NCBI RefSeq assembly: GCF_001598375.1 | Contig: NZ_BCYV01000005.1 | Coordinates: 310,001-374,000, forward strand | Direction of reading: 5' to 3' | Origin: Novosphingobium capsulatum NBRC 12533 | GTDB lineage: Bacteria; Pseudomonadota; Alphaproteobacteria; Sphingomonadales; Sphingomonadaceae | DNA length: 64,000 nt | In this document: positions 36,361-45,255 of the stretch, in pieces | Position numbering within the stretch: the first letter of the stretch is position 1 | Layout: every line of letters starts with the position of its first letter | Translations under genes and position numbers: made by a program | Notes under the pieces: model-generated | Databases searched by the model: none | Seen by the model: the letters and a program-made list of their open reading frames with translations, nothing else | What the model was told of the DNA's origin: nothing

Positions 36361-37056
36361 TTGCGCAAGATTGGCCTTATCGGCGGCATGAGCTGGGTTT
36401 CGACCCGCACCTATTACGAGCATCTCAACAAGCTGGTTCAGGCGCGCACAAGCACGTTGTCGAGCGCGCCATTGCTGATCGAAAGCCTGGATTTCGCCGG
36501 TCTGGCCCGGCTTTCGACTGCGGATGAGTGGGCCCACGCTGCGACTGTCCTGGTGCAAAGCGCCAAGCGGCTGGAACAGGCTGGCGCCACCGCGCTTCTG
36601 ATCGGCGCCAACTCGATGCACAAGGTCTATGACCAGGTGGCCGCGTCGGTCGGCGTGCCGGTGATCCACATTGCCGACGCCGTTGGCGCGCGGATGCAGG
36701 CCAATGGCGTGAAGACCGCGGCGCTGATCGGCTCGCGCAATGTCATGGTCGAAAGCTTTTACCGCAAGCGCCTGGTCGCCCATGGCGTCACGCTGCTGCC
36801 GCCGGTGATGGACAATGTCGATGAGATCGACCGGATCATCTATGAAGAGCTGATGCAGGGCCGCGCCACGCGCTCGGCCGAGCGGACCTTCAAGACGCTG
36901 TTGACCACCATGGGCCAGGCCGGCGCGCAAGGCGTGGTGCTGGGCTGCACCGAACTCGACATGGTGATCGATGTCGATGCCAACGTGCTGCCGATCTATG
37001 ATGGCACGCGCATTCATGCCGAGGCGGCGGCCGACTGGATCCTGGGCGCGGGGTGA
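36361..37056 (+). CDS. aspartate/glutamate racemase family protein
   Basis: This protein of about 231 residues has the family N-terminus K-I-G-L-I-G-G-M-S-W and the C-terminal catalytic region L-G-C-T-E-L (Cys196). The first catalytic position, normally Cys or Thr before N-x-M-H, is Ala (I-G-A-N-S-M-H), so the usual two-base pair is incomplete. The enzyme may be one-sided, a different isomerase or lyase, or inactive. I prefer TTG 36361 as start because GGGAGA lies seven bases upstream; GTG 36346 is the alternative. The dgt start overlaps its stop. Confidence 0.85.
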   Translation: MRKIGLIGGMSWVSTRTYYEHLNKLVQARTSTLSSAPLLIESLDFAGLARLSTADEWAHAATVLVQSAKRLEQAGATALLIGANSMHKVYDQVAASVGVPVIHIADAVGARMQANGVKTAALIGSRNVMVESFYRKRLVAHGVTLLPPVMDNVDEIDRIIYEELMQGRATRSAERTFKTLLTTMGQAGAQGVVLGCTELDMVIDVDANVLPIYDGTRIHAEAAADWILGAG

Positions 37057-38225
37057 CAGGCATGCGCGCGCCCTGGGCCTGCGATCCCGCTGCCTCGCGT
37101 GGGCGAGAGTTCGCACCAGAGCAGGGCGGGGTGCGCGGCCCGCGCAGCGAGTTCCAGCGCGATCGCGATCGGATCATCCATTCGATCGCGTTTCGCCGGC
37201 TGCGCCACAAGACGCAGGTGTTCATCGCGCCCGACGGCGATCACTATCGCGTGCGGCTGACGCACAGCCTGGAAGTGGCGCAGATCGGGCGGGTGATCGC
37301 CCGTGCCCTGGGCGCGGATGAAGACCTGACCGAAGCACTGTGCCTGGCGCACGATATCGGCCATCCGCCGTTCGGTCACGCCGGCGAGGATGCGCTGGAG
37401 GCGGCGCTGTCCAATTGCGGCGGATTTGATCACAACGCCAATACCTTGCGCGTGTTGATGCGCCTGGAAAGCCCCTATGTGGAGCATGACGGCCTCAACC
37501 TGACCTGGGAAATGCTCGAGGGCCTGGCCAAGCATAACGGCCCGGTGAAGAAGCCCACCTGGGCGCTGGCCGAACTCGACCAGGCCTTTCCGCTCGATCT
37601 CGCCAGCCACGCCTCGATCGAGGCGCAGATCGCCGCGATTTCCGACGACATTGCCTATGACAACCACGATATCGACGACGGACTACGCGGCGGTTTCCTG
37701 ACGCTGGACGATCTGCTGGAACTGCCTTTCGTGGCCGATCAATGGTACGCGATCGAGGCGCGCCATCCCCATGCCCCGCGCGAGCGGCTGCTGCGCGAAT
37801 TGGTGCGGGGGCAGATCGGCCGGATGGTCAACGACGTGATCAGCGAAACGCAGCGGCGCCTGGATGATAGTGGGGTCGACAGTGTGGCGGCGGTGCGCGC
37901 GGCCGGGCGCGCGCTCTGCGGGTTTTCCGAGGAAGTGCGCCGAGAAGAGCGTACGCTCAAGCAGTTCATGTATGCGCGGCTCTATCTTCACCCCGAGCAG
38001 GTGGCGGCGGCCGATCGTGCGCGGCATGTGGTGGAAACGCTGTTTGCTGCCTATCGCGCCGATGCCGGACACATGCCGGCCGCCTGGCAGGCGCGCTTGC
38101 GGCTGTCAGAGCCAGATCGCAGCCGCGTGATCGCCGATTTCATCGCCGGCATGACCGATCGCTATGCTATCGACTGTTACGCGAAGATCGTCGGTCAAGT
38201 GCCTGAAGGACTTAGCAATGTCTGA
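37053..38225 (+). CDS. dgt: deoxyguanosinetriphosphate triphosphohydrolase-like protein
   Basis: Dgt-type HD proteins hydrolyse dNTPs to deoxynucleosides and triphosphate. The 390-residue product has the HD-domain metal ligands in V-R-L-T-H-S-L-E-V and L-A-H-D-I-G-H-P-P-F-G-H, and the later acidic I-S-D-D-I-A-Y-D-N-H-D-I-D-D block, as in the shorter type-2 dGTPase subfamily. The start is GTG 37053, overlapping the racemase-like stop (GTGA), or ATG 37062. Its stop overlaps the next gene by eight bases, so three genes appear translationally linked. Confidence 0.92.
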   Translation: MTGMRAPWACDPAASRGREFAPEQGGVRGPRSEFQRDRDRIIHSIAFRRLRHKTQVFIAPDGDHYRVRLTHSLEVAQIGRVIARALGADEDLTEALCLAHDIGHPPFGHAGEDALEAALSNCGGFDHNANTLRVLMRLESPYVEHDGLNLTWEMLEGLAKHNGPVKKPTWALAELDQAFPLDLASHASIEAQIAAISDDIAYDNHDIDDGLRGGFLTLDDLLELPFVADQWYAIEARHPHAPRERLLRELVRGQIGRMVNDVISETQRRLDDSGVDSVAAVRAAGRALCGFSEEVRREERTLKQFMYARLYLHPEQVAAADRARHVVETLFAAYRADAGHMPAAWQARLRLSEPDRSRVIADFIAGMTDRYAIDCYAKIVGQVPEGLSNV

Positions 38226-38910
38226 TCCCATCCGCGTGCTGCTGGTCGGCGCGACGGGGCTGGTCGGCCAGGCCGTGCTGGATGCCGCTGCTGGCCGGCC
38301 TGGCGTGCGCATGGTCGCCTTGGGACGCCGTGCGGCGCCCCTGCCTGCCGGCGCGCAGATGGAGCAATTGGTGATCGCGCCTGAACACTGGGGCGATGCC
38401 GTAGCGCAGGTGCGCCCTGATGTGATCGTGCTGGCATTGGGCACGACGATCGCGGCGGTGGGTGGCGATCGCGCCGCCTTTCGGGCGGTGGACCATGACC
38501 TCACGCTGCGCTGTGCAACGGCGGCGCGCCAGGCGGGCGTTGGCCATGCGATCCTGGTTTCGTCGGTTGGCGCTGATCCTTCCGCGCGCGCGTTTTATCT
38601 CGCCACCAAGGGTGAGGTGGAGCGGGACGTGGCAGCCTTGGGCTTTGCCCGTCTCGATGTGCTGCGCCCGGGCCTCCTGCGCGGCGCCCGCCAAGGCGCG
38701 GTCCGCCCGGCGGAGCGGCTAGGCATGGCGGTGGCGCCACTGGTCGATTGGGCGCTGATGGGTGACCTTTCCCGCTATCGCTCCATCCCCGCCGCCAGTG
38801 TGGGCCAAGCCATTGTAAACCTGGCCAGCGCCCAGGCCACCGGGTATTTCGTCCATGAATTCCGCTCCATCCACAGCGCTGCGCGCGGGACTGCTTATCC
38901 AGGCAGTTGA
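38218..38910 (+). CDS. TIP30-like atypical SDR, NAD(P)-binding protein
   Basis: This 230-residue protein has an N-terminal G-A-T-G-L-V-G-Q-A nucleotide-binding loop, V-S-S-V-G-A-D-P, and F-Y-L-A-T-K-G-E-V-E with the SDR-type Tyr-x3-Lys. That combination is typical of the HTATIP2/TIP30-like atypical SDR group, whose bacterial substrates are unknown. ATG 38218 follows a GAAGGA site and lies within the last codons of dgt. A proline-rich region reads P-A-E-R-L-G-M-A-V-A-P. It is the last gene before the glycine riboswitch. Confidence 0.85.
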   Translation: MSDPIRVLLVGATGLVGQAVLDAAAGRPGVRMVALGRRAAPLPAGAQMEQLVIAPEHWGDAVAQVRPDVIVLALGTTIAAVGGDRAAFRAVDHDLTLRCATAARQAGVGHAILVSSVGADPSARAFYLATKGEVERDVAALGFARLDVLRPGLLRGARQGAVRPAERLGMAVAPLVDWALMGDLSRYRSIPAASVGQAIVNLASAQATGYFVHEFRSIHSAARGTAYPGS

Positions 38911-38952
38911 CTTGCACGGGGTGCCTGCGCGAAAGGGCGGGCCTGTCGCTGA

Positions 38953-39180
38953 CCCGCGCGGGAGAGTTTGCTGCTGATTCGCATATGTGAAAAAGCAGTG
39001 ACGCCGAAGGAGCAACCGCCCCGGAATCTCTCAGGCTAAAGGACCGCACGGGGTCTATAGCGACACTCTGGAAAGTGTTTCATTTCCTTGCGGAAATGGG
39101 GCCGCCGAAGGGGTAACCCCGCGATGCGCCACAACTAGGGGCGCGGGGGAAAGCTCTCAGGTTTCCGTGACAGAGGGGGC
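38953..39180 (+). promoter_or_regulatory. tandem glycine riboswitch
   Basis: Two glycine aptamers are visible. The first (about 38953-39056) has the gggagag start, gcagtgacgccgaaggagcaa and ctctcaggctaaaggacc. The second (about 39060-39180) has cgccgaaggggtaa and ctctcaggtttccgtgacag. Such tandem aptamers upstream of gcvT bind glycine cooperatively and turn on glycine cleavage. Boundaries are estimated. Confidence 0.93.
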
Positions 39181-39199
39181 ACCGTTGGGTGCACCTCTG
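39171..39199 (+). promoter_or_regulatory. hairpin at the glycine riboswitch expression platform
   Basis: The arms cagagg (39171-39176) and cctctg (39194-39199) enclose an inner gcacc/ggtgc stem. It overlaps the 3' edge of the second aptamer and ends just before the gcvT ribosome-binding site, so formation of aptamer and hairpin may be mutually exclusive. Confidence 0.5.
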
Positions 39200-39215
39200 T
39201 GCGGAGTTGAAACTT

Positions 39216-40385
39216 GTGAGTGACACATACGATCTCGCCCCGATTGCGGGCGAAAAGCCGCTTATCCTCACCCTGCCTCTCGATGCCTGGCACCGCGCAC
39301 GCGGCGGCCGGATGGTGGAATTCGCCGGCTATCACATGCCGGTGCAGTACGAAGGCATTCTGGCTGAACACCAGTGGACGCGGGCCCATGCCGGGCTGTT
39401 TGATGTGTCGCACATGGGCCAGCTGGTGCTGCGCGGTGACCATGCCGGGCAGGCGCTCGAGGCCTTGCTGCCCGGCGCCTTCACCACGCTCAAGCCCGGC
39501 AAGCAGCGCTATTCGCTGCTGCTGGCGGACGACGGCGGCATCCTTGACGATCTGATCGTGACCAATCGCGGCCCGGATTTCTACGTGGTGGTCAACGGCG
39601 CTACCAAGCATGCCGATATCGCCCACATCACCGCGCGCCTGCCGCACGGCGTGACGCTGGACCACTTGGCAGACCATGCGCTGCTAGCGCTGCAAGGACC
39701 GGAAGCCGCCCTGGCGCTCGGCGCGCTGGGCCTGGTGCCGGCGGCCGATCCGGCGCGCACGCTTGACAGCCTGGTGTTCATGGAGGCCGCGCCGTTCATG
39801 TGGAACGGGGTGGCGCTGGGCGTCAGCCGCTCGGGCTATACCGGCGAAGATGGCTTTGAGATTTCGGTTCACGCCGATCACGCCGTGGCGCTGGCCGATG
39901 CCCTGCTGGCCCAGCCGCAGGTCAAGCCGATTGGTCTGGGCGCGCGGGATTCGCTGCGCCTGGAAGCCGGCCTGCCGCTCTATGGCCATGATCTTTCGCC
40001 CGATATCGATCCGGTAGAGGCCGATCTCGGCTTTGCCATTCCCGCCCGCCGCCGCGTGGCCGATGCCGGTTTCCGCGGTGCCGCACAACTGGCCAAGGCT
40101 TTTGCCGAAGGCACTGCGCGGCGCCGCGTGGGCCTGCTGATCGAAGGCCGCATGGCCGCACGCGAAGGCGCCGAGGTGGTGTCAGATGGCCGCACCGTGG
40201 GCATCGTCACCTCTGGCGGCTTTGCCCCCAGCCTGGAGCGGCCAATCGCCATGGCCTTCATCGAAACCGCGCTGGCCACACCCGGCACCGCGCTGACCCT
40301 TTCCGTGCGCGGCAAGAGCCTTGCCGCCACTGTCGTTTCGCTTCCCTTCCATCCCCATCGTTACGTGCGCAAAGGAGCCGCCTGA
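39216..40385 (+). CDS. gcvT: glycine cleavage system T protein (aminomethyltransferase)
   Basis: GcvT releases ammonia from the aminomethyl-lipoyl H protein and forms 5,10-methylene-tetrahydrofolate. The 389-residue protein has the conserved [19 protein letters not shown] and [12 protein letters not shown] blocks, and [13 protein letters not shown] chose GTG 39216, which has a GCGGAG site at suitable distance; the longer frame from 39189 starts inside the regulatory hairpin. The stop overlaps the gcvH start (TGATG). Expression is controlled by the tandem glycine riboswitch. Confidence 0.95.
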   Translation: MSDTYDLAPIAGEKPLILTLPLDAWHRARGGRMVEFAGYHMPVQYEGILAEHQWTRAHAGLFDVSHMGQLVLRGDHAGQALEALLPGAFTTLKPGKQRYSLLLADDGGILDDLIVTNRGPDFYVVVNGATKHADIAHITARLPHGVTLDHLADHALLALQGPEAALALGALGLVPAADPARTLDSLVFMEAAPFMWNGVALGVSRSGYTGEDGFEISVHADHAVALADALLAQPQVKPIGLGARDSLRLEAGLPLYGHDLSPDIDPVEADLGFAIPARRRVADAGFRGAAQLAKAFAEGTARRRVGLLIEGRMAAREGAEVVSDGRTVGIVTSGGFAPSLERPIAMAFIETALATPGTALTLSVRGKSLAATVVSLPFHPHRYVRKGAA

Positions 40386-40756
40386 TGACCCGCTATTTCA
40401 CCGCCGATCACGAATGGCTTGTGGTTGAAGGCGATGCTGCAACTGTCGGCATCACCGACTATGCGCAGAGCCAGCTGGGCGACATCACCTTTGTCGAACT
40501 GCCCACCGTGGGCGCTGCCCTGGCCAAGGGCGACAGCGCGTCTGTCGTGGATTCGGTCAAGGCCGCTTCGGATGTCTATGCCCCGGTTTCGGGCGCCGTT
40601 ACCGAAGTAAACCCGGCCCTGGAAGACGCCCCCGAACTGGTCAACTCCGCGCCGGAAGGCGAGGGCTGGCTGTGGCGCATGACGCTGGCCGATGCCGCCC
40701 AGCTTGATGGGCTGATGGACGAGGCGGCCTATGCCGCCCATGTCGCGGGGCTTTGA
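40385..40756 (+). CDS. gcvH: glycine cleavage system H protein
   Basis: GcvH is the lipoyl-carrying shuttle of the glycine cleavage system. The 123-residue protein has the lipoylation site [10 protein letters not shown] with Lys59, the D-H-E-W-L start and the [11 protein letters not shown] block. Length and motif match the family closely. It overlaps gcvT by one base and is followed within five bases by gcvPA. Confidence 0.97.
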   Translation: MTRYFTADHEWLVVEGDAATVGITDYAQSQLGDITFVELPTVGAALAKGDSASVVDSVKAASDVYAPVSGAVTEVNPALEDAPELVNSAPEGEGWLWRMTLADAAQLDGLMDEAAYAAHVAGL

Positions 40757-40760
40757 CACG

Positions 40761-42119
40761 ATGCGCTATCTTCCCTTGAGTGACCGTGATCGTGGCGAGA
40801 TGCTCGCCACGATCGGGGCGCCGGATATCGATGCGCTGTTCGCCGATGTTCCGGCGGCGGCCCGGCTCTCTGGCCCGATCGCGGGCCTGCCGGGCCATGC
40901 CAGCGAAATGGCGGTGGAACGCCACATGGCGCGGCTTTCGGCCGAAAGCCTCACCGCCGGCCAGGTGCCGTTTTTCCTCGGGGCAGGGGCCTATCGCCAC
41001 CATGTTCCCGCGACGGTCGATCACCTGATCCAGCGCGGCGAGTTCCTCACCGCCTACACCCCCTATCAGCCGGAAATCGCCCAAGGCACCCTGCAGGTGC
41101 TGTTCGAATTCCAGACCCAGGTGGCGCGCCTGTTCGGCACCGATGTGGCCAATGCCTCGCTCTATGATGGCTCGACCGCGTGCTGGGAAGCCATCGCCAT
41201 GGCCGGTCGCATCACCCGCCGCAGCAAGGCCGTGCTCTCGGGCGGCCTGCACCCGCATTACGTAGGCACGGCACAGACCATGGCGCGCTTTACCGGCGAT
41301 ACGCTGGTGACGGCCAAGCCTGAAGTGTCGGCACAGGCCGATGACGAAGCGCTGATCGCGGCGATCGACGCGGAAACATCGTGCGTGCTGGTACAGTATC
41401 CTGATGTGCTGGGCCGTATTCCCGATCTCAATCGCATTGCCGCGGCCGCGCAGGCCCAGGGCGCGCTGCTGATTGCCGTGGTGACCGAACCGGTTGCGCT
41501 GGGCCTGATCGAAAGCCCGGGCACGCTGGGCGCGGATATCGTCGTCGGCGAAGGCCAGTCGCTCGGCGTTGGCCTGCAGTTCGGCGGGCCTTACCTGGGC
41601 CTGTTTGGTTGCCGCGAAAAGTACGTGCGCCAGATGCCGGGCCGCCTGTGTGGCGAAACGGTGGATGCCGATGGCAAGCGCGCTTTTGTGCTGACCCTTT
41701 CCACGCGGGAACAGCATATCCGGCGCGAAAAGGCGACGAGCAATATCTGCACCAATTCAGGGCTTTGCGCCCTGGCTTTCAGCATTCACCTGAGCTTGCT
41801 GGGTGGTGAAGGCCTGGCCCGCATGGCCCGCGCCAGCCATTTGCGCGCGGTCCAGGCGGCCACCGCGCTGGCGGCGCTGCCGGGCGTGGCCGTGGTCAAC
41901 GCCAGCTATGTCAACGAGTTTGCCATCACGCTGCCGCGCCCGGCGGCCGAGGTGGTGGATGCGCTGGCGGCCCGTCGCGTGTTGGGCGGCGTTGCCCTGT
42001 CGCGGCTGGTGCCGGGGCAGGCTGATCTCACCCACGTGCTGCTCGTCGCCACCAGCGAACTCACGACCGATGAAGACATCGCGGCCCTGTGCGCCGCGCT
42101 TGCGGAGGTACTGGCATGA
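40761..42119 (+). CDS. gcvPA: glycine dehydrogenase (decarboxylating) subunit 1
   Basis: This is the first half of the split P protein, which decarboxylates glycine using pyridoxal phosphate with its partner GcvPB. The 452-residue subunit has [23 protein letters not shown] and S-L-Y-D-G-S-T-A, typical of the N-terminal half. I chose ATG 40761, four bases after gcvH; an upstream reading overlaps gcvH. Its stop overlaps gcvPB (ATGA), matching the need for equal amounts of the two subunits. Confidence 0.96.
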   Translation: MRYLPLSDRDRGEMLATIGAPDIDALFADVPAAARLSGPIAGLPGHASEMAVERHMARLSAESLTAGQVPFFLGAGAYRHHVPATVDHLIQRGEFLTAYTPYQPEIAQGTLQVLFEFQTQVARLFGTDVANASLYDGSTACWEAIAMAGRITRRSKAVLSGGLHPHYVGTAQTMARFTGDTLVTAKPEVSAQADDEALIAAIDAETSCVLVQYPDVLGRIPDLNRIAAAAQAQGALLIAVVTEPVALGLIESPGTLGADIVVGEGQSLGVGLQFGGPYLGLFGCREKYVRQMPGRLCGETVDADGKRAFVLTLSTREQHIRREKATSNICTNSGLCALAFSIHLSLLGGEGLARMARASHLRAVQAATALAALPGVAVVNASYVNEFAITLPRPAAEVVDALAARRVLGGVALSRLVPGQADLTHVLLVATSELTTDEDIAALCAALAEVLA

Positions 42120-43669
42120 CTGTTCTGAACCCCGCCGGCTGGCGCCCCGAACTGGGTGACCGCATTCCTGCCGCGCTGGAAGCGCCCGAAACCGTGACCG
42201 GCAACCGCGCGCTGCACCTGGAAGAACCGCTGCTGTTCGAAGTGGGGCGGATGGACCACTGCGGCGTTGATTTCGACGACGTACCCGGATCGCCGCTCGC
42301 TGGCCTCGCCCTGCGCGCGGCGCCGGTGGACCTGCCGGGCCTGAGCGAGCCGGAGGCGGTGCGCCACTACACCCGCCTCTCGCGCCAGAACTATGCGATC
42401 GACCTCGGGCCGTTCCCGCTCGGCAGTTGCACGATGAAGCACAACCCGCGCCTGGACGAAAAGGTCGCGCGGATGCCCGGTTTTGCCGATGTGCACCCGC
42501 TGCAACCGGTAGGCACGGTGCAGGGCGCGCTCAAGGTGATCGACGAACTGGCTGACTGGCTGGTCAAGCTGACCGGGATGGCCGCCGTGGCGATGACGCC
42601 CAAGGCCGGTGCGCATGGCGAACTGTGCGGCTTGCTAGCGATCCGCGCCGCGCTCGATGCGCGGGGGGACAAGCGCGAGGTGATCCTGGTGCCCGAAAGC
42701 GCGCATGGCACCAACCCGGCCACCGCCGCCTTTGCCGGCTTCCAGGTGGAGGCGATCCCCGCCACCGACGATGGCCGCGTCGATACCGCCGCGCTGATCG
42801 GCAAGCTCGGCCCGCATGTGGCCGGGGTGATGATCACCAACCCCAACACCTGCGGCCTGTTCGAGCGCGATCTCAAGACCATTGCCGATGCGGTGCATGC
42901 CGCTGGCGGCTATGTCTATTGCGATGGCGCCAACTTCAACGCCATCGTCGGCCGGGTGCGCCCGGGCGATCTGGGCGTGGATGCCATGCACATCAACCTG
43001 CACAAGACCTTCTCCACGCCGCACGGCGGGGGCGGTCCGGGTGCCGGTCCGGTGGTGCTGTCGGACGCGCTGGCGCCGTTTGCGCCGCTCCCGGTCGTCA
43101 AGCCTGGCAGCGACGGCATGCTGCGCCTGGTGGAAGAGGCCGATAGCGCCGCTGAGGCGCCTGAGGCGTTTGGCCGCATGTGCGCGTTCCATGGCCAAAT
43201 GGGTATGTTCAGCCGTGCGCTGGCTTATATCCTGAGCCACGGTGCAGATGGCCTCGCCCAGGCATCGGGCGATGCCGTGCTCAACGCCAACTATGTGCTG
43301 CGCCGCTTGGAGCATGTGCTGCATGCGCCGTTTGCCGCAGCCGGCCCGTGCATGCACGAGGCGCTGTTCAGCGATGATGGCTTTGCCGATGGCTTTGCCA
43401 CGCTGGACCTCGCCAAGGGCCTGATCGACGAGGGCTATCACCCGATGACGGTCTACTTCCCGCTGGTCGTGCACGGTGCGATGCTGGTTGAGCCGACCGA
43501 GACGGAAAGCAAGGCCGGCCTCGATCAGTTCATCATGGCGATGGAAAGCCTGGGCGCGCGCGCGAAGGCGGGTGATCCCGCGCTCAAGTCTGCGCCGCAC
43601 TTCGCTCCGCGCCGCCGCGTGGATGAAACCCGCGCTGCACGCAAGCCGCGCCTGGTGTGGAGTGCTTGA
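42116..43669 (+). CDS. gcvPB: glycine dehydrogenase (decarboxylating) subunit 2
   Basis: This is the PLP-binding half of the split P protein. The 517-residue subunit has [21 protein letters not shown], and the PLP Schiff-base Lys in [21 protein letters not shown] 42116 overlaps the gcvPA stop. It is the last gene of the gcv operon, which ends at a strong bidirectional terminator shared with the convergent small lipoprotein gene. Confidence 0.97.
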   Translation: MTVLNPAGWRPELGDRIPAALEAPETVTGNRALHLEEPLLFEVGRMDHCGVDFDDVPGSPLAGLALRAAPVDLPGLSEPEAVRHYTRLSRQNYAIDLGPFPLGSCTMKHNPRLDEKVARMPGFADVHPLQPVGTVQGALKVIDELADWLVKLTGMAAVAMTPKAGAHGELCGLLAIRAALDARGDKREVILVPESAHGTNPATAAFAGFQVEAIPATDDGRVDTAALIGKLGPHVAGVMITNPNTCGLFERDLKTIADAVHAAGGYVYCDGANFNAIVGRVRPGDLGVDAMHINLHKTFSTPHGGGGPGAGPVVLSDALAPFAPLPVVKPGSDGMLRLVEEADSAAEAPEAFGRMCAFHGQMGMFSRALAYILSHGADGLAQASGDAVLNANYVLRRLEHVLHAPFAAAGPCMHEALFSDDGFADGFATLDLAKGLIDEGYHPMTVYFPLVVHGAMLVEPTETESKAGLDQFIMAMESLGARAKAGDPALKSAPHFAPRRRVDETRAARKPRLVWSA

Positions 43670-43701
43670 GGCGCGCCTAGGAATTTGATGGCCAAACGTA
43701 A

Positions 43702-43737
43702 AAAGGCGCCGCAAGATACTGATCTTGCGGCGCCTTT
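43702..43737. terminator. bidirectional intrinsic terminator after gcv operon
   Basis: Perfect 16-bp arms (aaaggcgccgcaagat and atcttgcggcgccttt) around a 4-nt loop are flanked by A-rich sequence on the left and T-rich sequence on the right. It lies between the ends of gcvPB and the convergent entericidin-like gene. Confidence 0.92.
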
Positions 43738-43759
43738 ATTATTTCAGATCGCGGCGTAC

Positions 43760-43897
43760 TTACTTGCCGTTGATTGCGTCCGAACCGGCCTGGCCAGCAG
43801 ACTGGATGTCCTTGCCGGCGCCCTTGACGGTGTTGCACGCAGCCGTGCCCAGCAGCAGGCCGCCCATGGCGGCCGCGACGATGATCTTGCGCATCAT
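43760..43897 (-). CDS. entericidin A/B family lipoprotein
   Basis: This is a 45-residue lipoprotein. A short basic start (M-M-R-K) and a hydrophobic run are followed by lipobox G-T-A-A-C, then the entericidin-type mature sequence C-N-T-V-K-G-A-G-K-D-I-Q-S-A-G. The start is ATG 43897 or 43894, after a GGAAGGGA site. Entericidins are small cell-envelope lipoproteins, first described in E. coli as a toxin-antidote pair. Only one is encoded here, so a pair function is not supported. Confidence 0.88.
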   Translation of the reverse strand: MMRKIIVAAAMGGLLLGTAACNTVKGAGKDIQSAGQAGSDAINGK

Positions 43898-44004
43898 GAG
43901 ATTGGCTCCCTTCCTTGTGGGACGAAAGGCTTGAAACATGCCCTTCCGAACGCGCACAGAACGAGCCAATTCGCATGCGGTTCCTTGCCCTAAGGACCCT
44001 GCAG

Positions 44005-44916
44005 TTACGCCATGGCAGAGGCGGTAGCCGGGCTGGCTTGCTGCTGTCGGTGCCGCACATGTTCGCGCCAGGCGATGATCAGCCCTGCCGCAATCACGAT
44101 CGGCGCACCGATCCAGGTGGTGGCAGGCGGTAGGTGGGCAAAGACCAGCCAGCCCCACAGCGTGGCCCAGCCAAATTGCGAGTAATCCATCACGATCACG
44201 CTGGACACCGGGCCGAACCGCAGTGCGGCTGTCATCAGCAATTGCGCGCCAAGGCCGGCCAGGCCAATGCCGCCGAGCATGAGCCAGCCGAGGGCATCAT
44301 GGTGCACCCCGGTGCGGAACAGGAACAGCGCCAGGAACGGCGCGCTCATCGCGGAAAAATAGAAGACCACTGTCAGTGGCTCTTCCGTGCGGCCAAGGTC
44401 GCGCAACTGGATCGAGACCAGCGCGACCATGAACGCCGCGCCGACGCCAACCGCCACGCCCAGCGCGGGCAGGTGGGTCTGGTTCGGGCCGGCAATGATA
44501 ACGATGCCCAGCAGGCCCATGGCCACTGCCGTCCAGCGCCACGGACCCACCCGTTCCTTGAGCAGGAACGCAGAGAGGATCACGGCAAAGACCGGGGCGG
44601 TAAAGCCCAGCACGGTCGCCTCGGCCAGGGGCAGGATCTGCACTACACCGAGCGTAAGGAACATGCCGGCCGTGCCGATCATCGCGCGGCGGAAATGAAC
44701 CCACGGCCGCGCCGTGCGCAGGCGATGCAACTGCCCACGCGCACCAAGCCAGCCCAGCAGCATGAGCGCCGGCAGCGTCTGCCGCCAGAACATGGTTTCG
44801 GGCAGCGGCATGCCACGCTCGCCGGTCAGCTTGACCAGCACCAGCATGGTCGACAGCATGGCCATTGCCACCAGGCGCAGGCCCAGGGCCAGAAAGGGTC
44901 TTTCACGAGACGGCAT
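44005..44916 (-). CDS. EamA/DMT family transporter
   Basis: This is a 303-residue membrane protein with about ten hydrophobic helices in two repeats, as in drug/metabolite transporters. The repeats are visible as E-T-M-F-W-R-Q-T and P-L-A-E-A-T-V-L-G-F-T-A-P-V-F in the first half, and the P-V-S-S-V-I-V-M-D-Y-S-Q region in the second. I chose ATG 44916; longer readings start in non-homologous sequence. The substrate cannot be predicted; relatives export amino acids, nucleosides or other metabolites. Confidence 0.88.
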   Translation of the reverse strand: MPSRERPFLALGLRLVAMAMLSTMLVLVKLTGERGMPLPETMFWRQTLPALMLLGWLGARGQLHRLRTARPWVHFRRAMIGTAGMFLTLGVVQILPLAEATVLGFTAPVFAVILSAFLLKERVGPWRWTAVAMGLLGIVIIAGPNQTHLPALGVAVGVGAAFMVALVSIQLRDLGRTEEPLTVVFYFSAMSAPFLALFLFRTGVHHDALGWLMLGGIGLAGLGAQLLMTAALRFGPVSSVIVMDYSQFGWATLWGWLVFAHLPPATTWIGAPIVIAAGLIIAWREHVRHRQQQASPATASAMA

Positions 44917-45006
44917 GGCCCGCGCGCCTAGGCGCAGGGCGATGCGAGTGCAAGGCTTGTCGATCGCGGGGTTGCATCGTGCCGGCGCTGCGGCCATGGC
45001 GCCGCC

Positions 45007-45252
45007 ATGATCGAACGGTGGCGCGCGATAGACTGGCAGCAGGTGTGGCAGGGGCCGTGGCAAGCCGTGGCGGCCGTTGGCGCCGTGCTGCTGGCGGTGG
45101 CGATCGTGGCGCTGGTGGCCGAACGGCGGCGCAGCAAGCATGCCGATCTCGATCGCGTGGGCTGCATGCCGTGGACGATGATCTATGCGCTGTGCTTTTT
45201 CATGGCCTGCGTGCTGCTGGGCGGCGCTTTGCGCACCGCCCTGGCAAGCTGA
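45007..45252 (+). CDS. small two-helix membrane protein, unknown
   Basis: This 81-residue frame has two hydrophobic helices (A-V-A-A-V-G-A-V-L-L-A-V-A-I-V-A-L-V and M-I-Y-A-L-C-F-F-M-A-C-V-L-L-G-G) joined by a charged loop (E-R-R-R-S-K-H-A-D-L-D-R). It diverges from the EamA gene and ends convergently four bases before cpaF. The ordered helix-loop-helix suggests a real gene, but no strong ribosome-binding site is seen and I recognise no family. Confidence 0.6.
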   Translation: MIERWRAIDWQQVWQGPWQAVAAVGAVLLAVAIVALVAERRRSKHADLDRVGCMPWTMIYALCFFMACVLLGGALRTALAS

Positions 45253-45255
45253 AGA

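Noticed and set aside
43760..43897. Toxin-antitoxin pair at the entericidin-like gene
   Set aside because: Only one small lipoprotein gene is present and nothing nearby looks like an antidote.
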